Assembly: GCA_963808455.1 (NCBI GenBank)
Contig: CAWEHT010000328.1
Span: 1-7,227 of the forward strand
Length of the DNA: 7,227 bases
Reading direction: 5' to 3'
From: CAWEHT01 sp963808455
Lineage (GTDB): Bacteria; Chloroflexota; Anaerolineae; CG2-30-64-16
This document shows positions 6,292-7,227 of the stretch, in pieces. How positions within the stretch are numbered: position 1 is the first letter of the stretch; every line of letters begins with the position of its first letter. A program made the position numbers and the translations under genes. The notes beneath the pieces are model-generated. The model ran no database searches and was not told the DNA's origin. It saw only the letters and a list, made by a program, of their open reading frames with translations.

Positions 6292-7227
6292 ATGCCCAAC
6301 GTGACCCCTGCAGAATCGCGGCGACCGCGAGGCTCCATGCCCTGGCAGGGCCCTCATGACATGCCCTGGGGCCTCAGGGTGCGTATCGTCGCGGTCTCGG
6401 CCCTTTGCTGTCTGCTAGGGGCCGTGATCCTGGTCGCGCCCTTGCCCTTCAGCGGGCAGGTGGCGCTTACCGAGGGTGACGTGGCGCCCGCCGACGTCGT
6501 CGCGCCTCGCCAGGTCACCTATGTCAGCGCGATCCAGACGCAGAAGCTGCAAGAGGCGGCGGCGGCCGCTGTGCCTGACGTGTATGACCCGCCGCAGCTG
6601 AGGATCGCCCGGCAACAACTGACCCTGGCCAATCAGATCTTGACTTTCATGGGGAGCGTGCGGGCGGACAGCTACGCCGACCAGACCACAAAGGCCAGTT
6701 ATCTCGCCGCCATCAAAGGCCTCGATCTCACGGATGCCATGGTCAGGCGCATCCTCTCTTTGGATTCGGAAGGCTGGGATCGTGTGGCAGCCGAAGTGCA
6801 AACGGTGCTCGACGAGAGCATGCGCGAGGCGATTCCAGAGAATGCGGTGGCGGACGAGCGCCGCAAGGTGCCGAACCGAATCCGCCTGGATCTGTCTGAC
6901 GAAGATGCTGCAATCGTCAGCCAAATCGTGGAAAGCCTGGTGGTGCCTGATAGCTTCTACAACGCCACCAAGACCGACGCGCAGCGACAACAGGCGCGCG
7001 ACCTCGTCACGCCTGCCACCATGACCATCCAGCGCAACGAAATCATCCTGCGCGCCGGAGACGTCGTCACGGCTGCCGATCTCGAAGCGCTGGACGCTCT
7101 GGGGTTGAAGCAGGCCGGGTGGAACTGGCAAGACGAGGAAACGGCGGCCGGCATCATGCTGATCCTGACCGCGATCCTGTTGTACTATTTGTGGAACCAA
7201 GAGCCACGCTTCTGGCACAGCGGGACC
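6292..7227 (+). CDS. pgpH: PgpH-type 7TM-HD phosphohydrolase, N-terminal part (cut by window edge)
   Basis: The frame is open for 312 codons from ATG 6292 to the right edge. After a short polar N-terminus come a membrane segment (about residues 28-50) and a large extracytoplasmic 7TMR-HDED domain (about 60-272). That domain opens with EGDVAPADVVAPRQVTYV and AAAVPDVYDP and closes with NEIILRAGDVVTAADLEAL, all characteristic of the family. A second membrane segment starts near residue 286 (AGIMLILTAILLYYLW). The remaining membrane helices and the catalytic cytoplasmic HD domain lie outside the window. In Listeria, PgpH hydrolyses the second messenger cyclic di-AMP; the substrate here is inferred by homology. 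The start is uncertain: ATG 6337 and ATG 6361 are in frame, none has a strong Shine-Dalgarno, and the upstream frame is open back to a stop at 6235. In several phyla relatives lie close to yqeY, phoH and ybeY, so ybeY may follow. Confidence 0.87.
   Translation, partial: MPNVTPAESRRPRGSMPWQGPHDMPWGLRVRIVAVSALCCLLGAVILVAPLPFSGQVALTEGDVAPADVVAPRQVTYVSAIQTQKLQEAAAAAVPDVYDPPQLRIARQQLTLANQILTFMGSVRADSYADQTTKASYLAAIKGLDLTDAMVRRILSLDSEGWDRVAAEVQTVLDESMREAIPENAVADERRKVPNRIRLDLSDEDAAIVSQIVESLVVPDSFYNATKTDAQRQQARDLVTPATMTIQRNEIILRAGDVVTAADLEALDALGLKQAGWNWQDEETAAGIMLILTAILLYYLWNQEPRFWHSGT

Noticed and set aside
6415..7218. A 267-codon open frame on the minus strand
   Set aside because: It is antisense to the PgpH-like gene, whose plus-strand reading has clear family motifs. 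The His/Asp-rich composition is what codons of the opposite strand produce.

Overview
The window is GC-rich and appears to come from a member of the Chloroflexota, probably Anaerolineae-like. This is inferred from protein style and gene order (mtaB, yqeY, then a 7TM-HD phosphohydrolase, plus a giant membrane protein with a C-terminal ILEI/FAM3 domain). No rRNA or marker gene confirms it. No tRNA, rRNA, CRISPR array or intact insertion sequence was seen.

Layout. On the minus strand, a two-gene unit runs leftward from about 3.99 kb: a class I SAM-dependent methyltransferase (3922 to 3070), then a roughly 1000-residue polytopic glycosyltransferase-like membrane protein (3017 to 11). Diverging from it on the plus strand are mtaB (4177-5563, tRNA ms2t6A methylthiotransferase), yqeY (5793-6242), and the first 312 codons of a PgpH-type 7TM-HD phosphohydrolase (6292 to the right edge). 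Back-to-back promoters can be proposed in the 254-base gap between the two units. The 229-base gap between mtaB and yqeY holds several stem-loops and what looks like a degenerate dispersed repeat.

The most striking observation is that three neighbouring genes (membrane protein, methyltransferase, mtaB) each carry one reading-frame break. All three breaks are of the same kind: one extra base, placeable in a short G or C run. Removing that base restores a full-length, family-typical protein in every case. This argues first for homopolymer over-calls in the assembly. True mutations or +1 recoding are less likely alternatives. Uncorrected gene calling would split mtaB in two, replace the methyltransferase C-terminus with nonsense, and lose or detach the ILEI domain. 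yqeY and the PgpH-like gene read through cleanly.

Functionally, the minus-strand pair looks like envelope or glycoconjugate biosynthesis. The plus-strand genes are housekeeping: tRNA A37 modification, a GatB/YqeY tRNA-amidase-related protein, and a membrane phosphohydrolase whose Firmicutes relatives degrade cyclic di-AMP.
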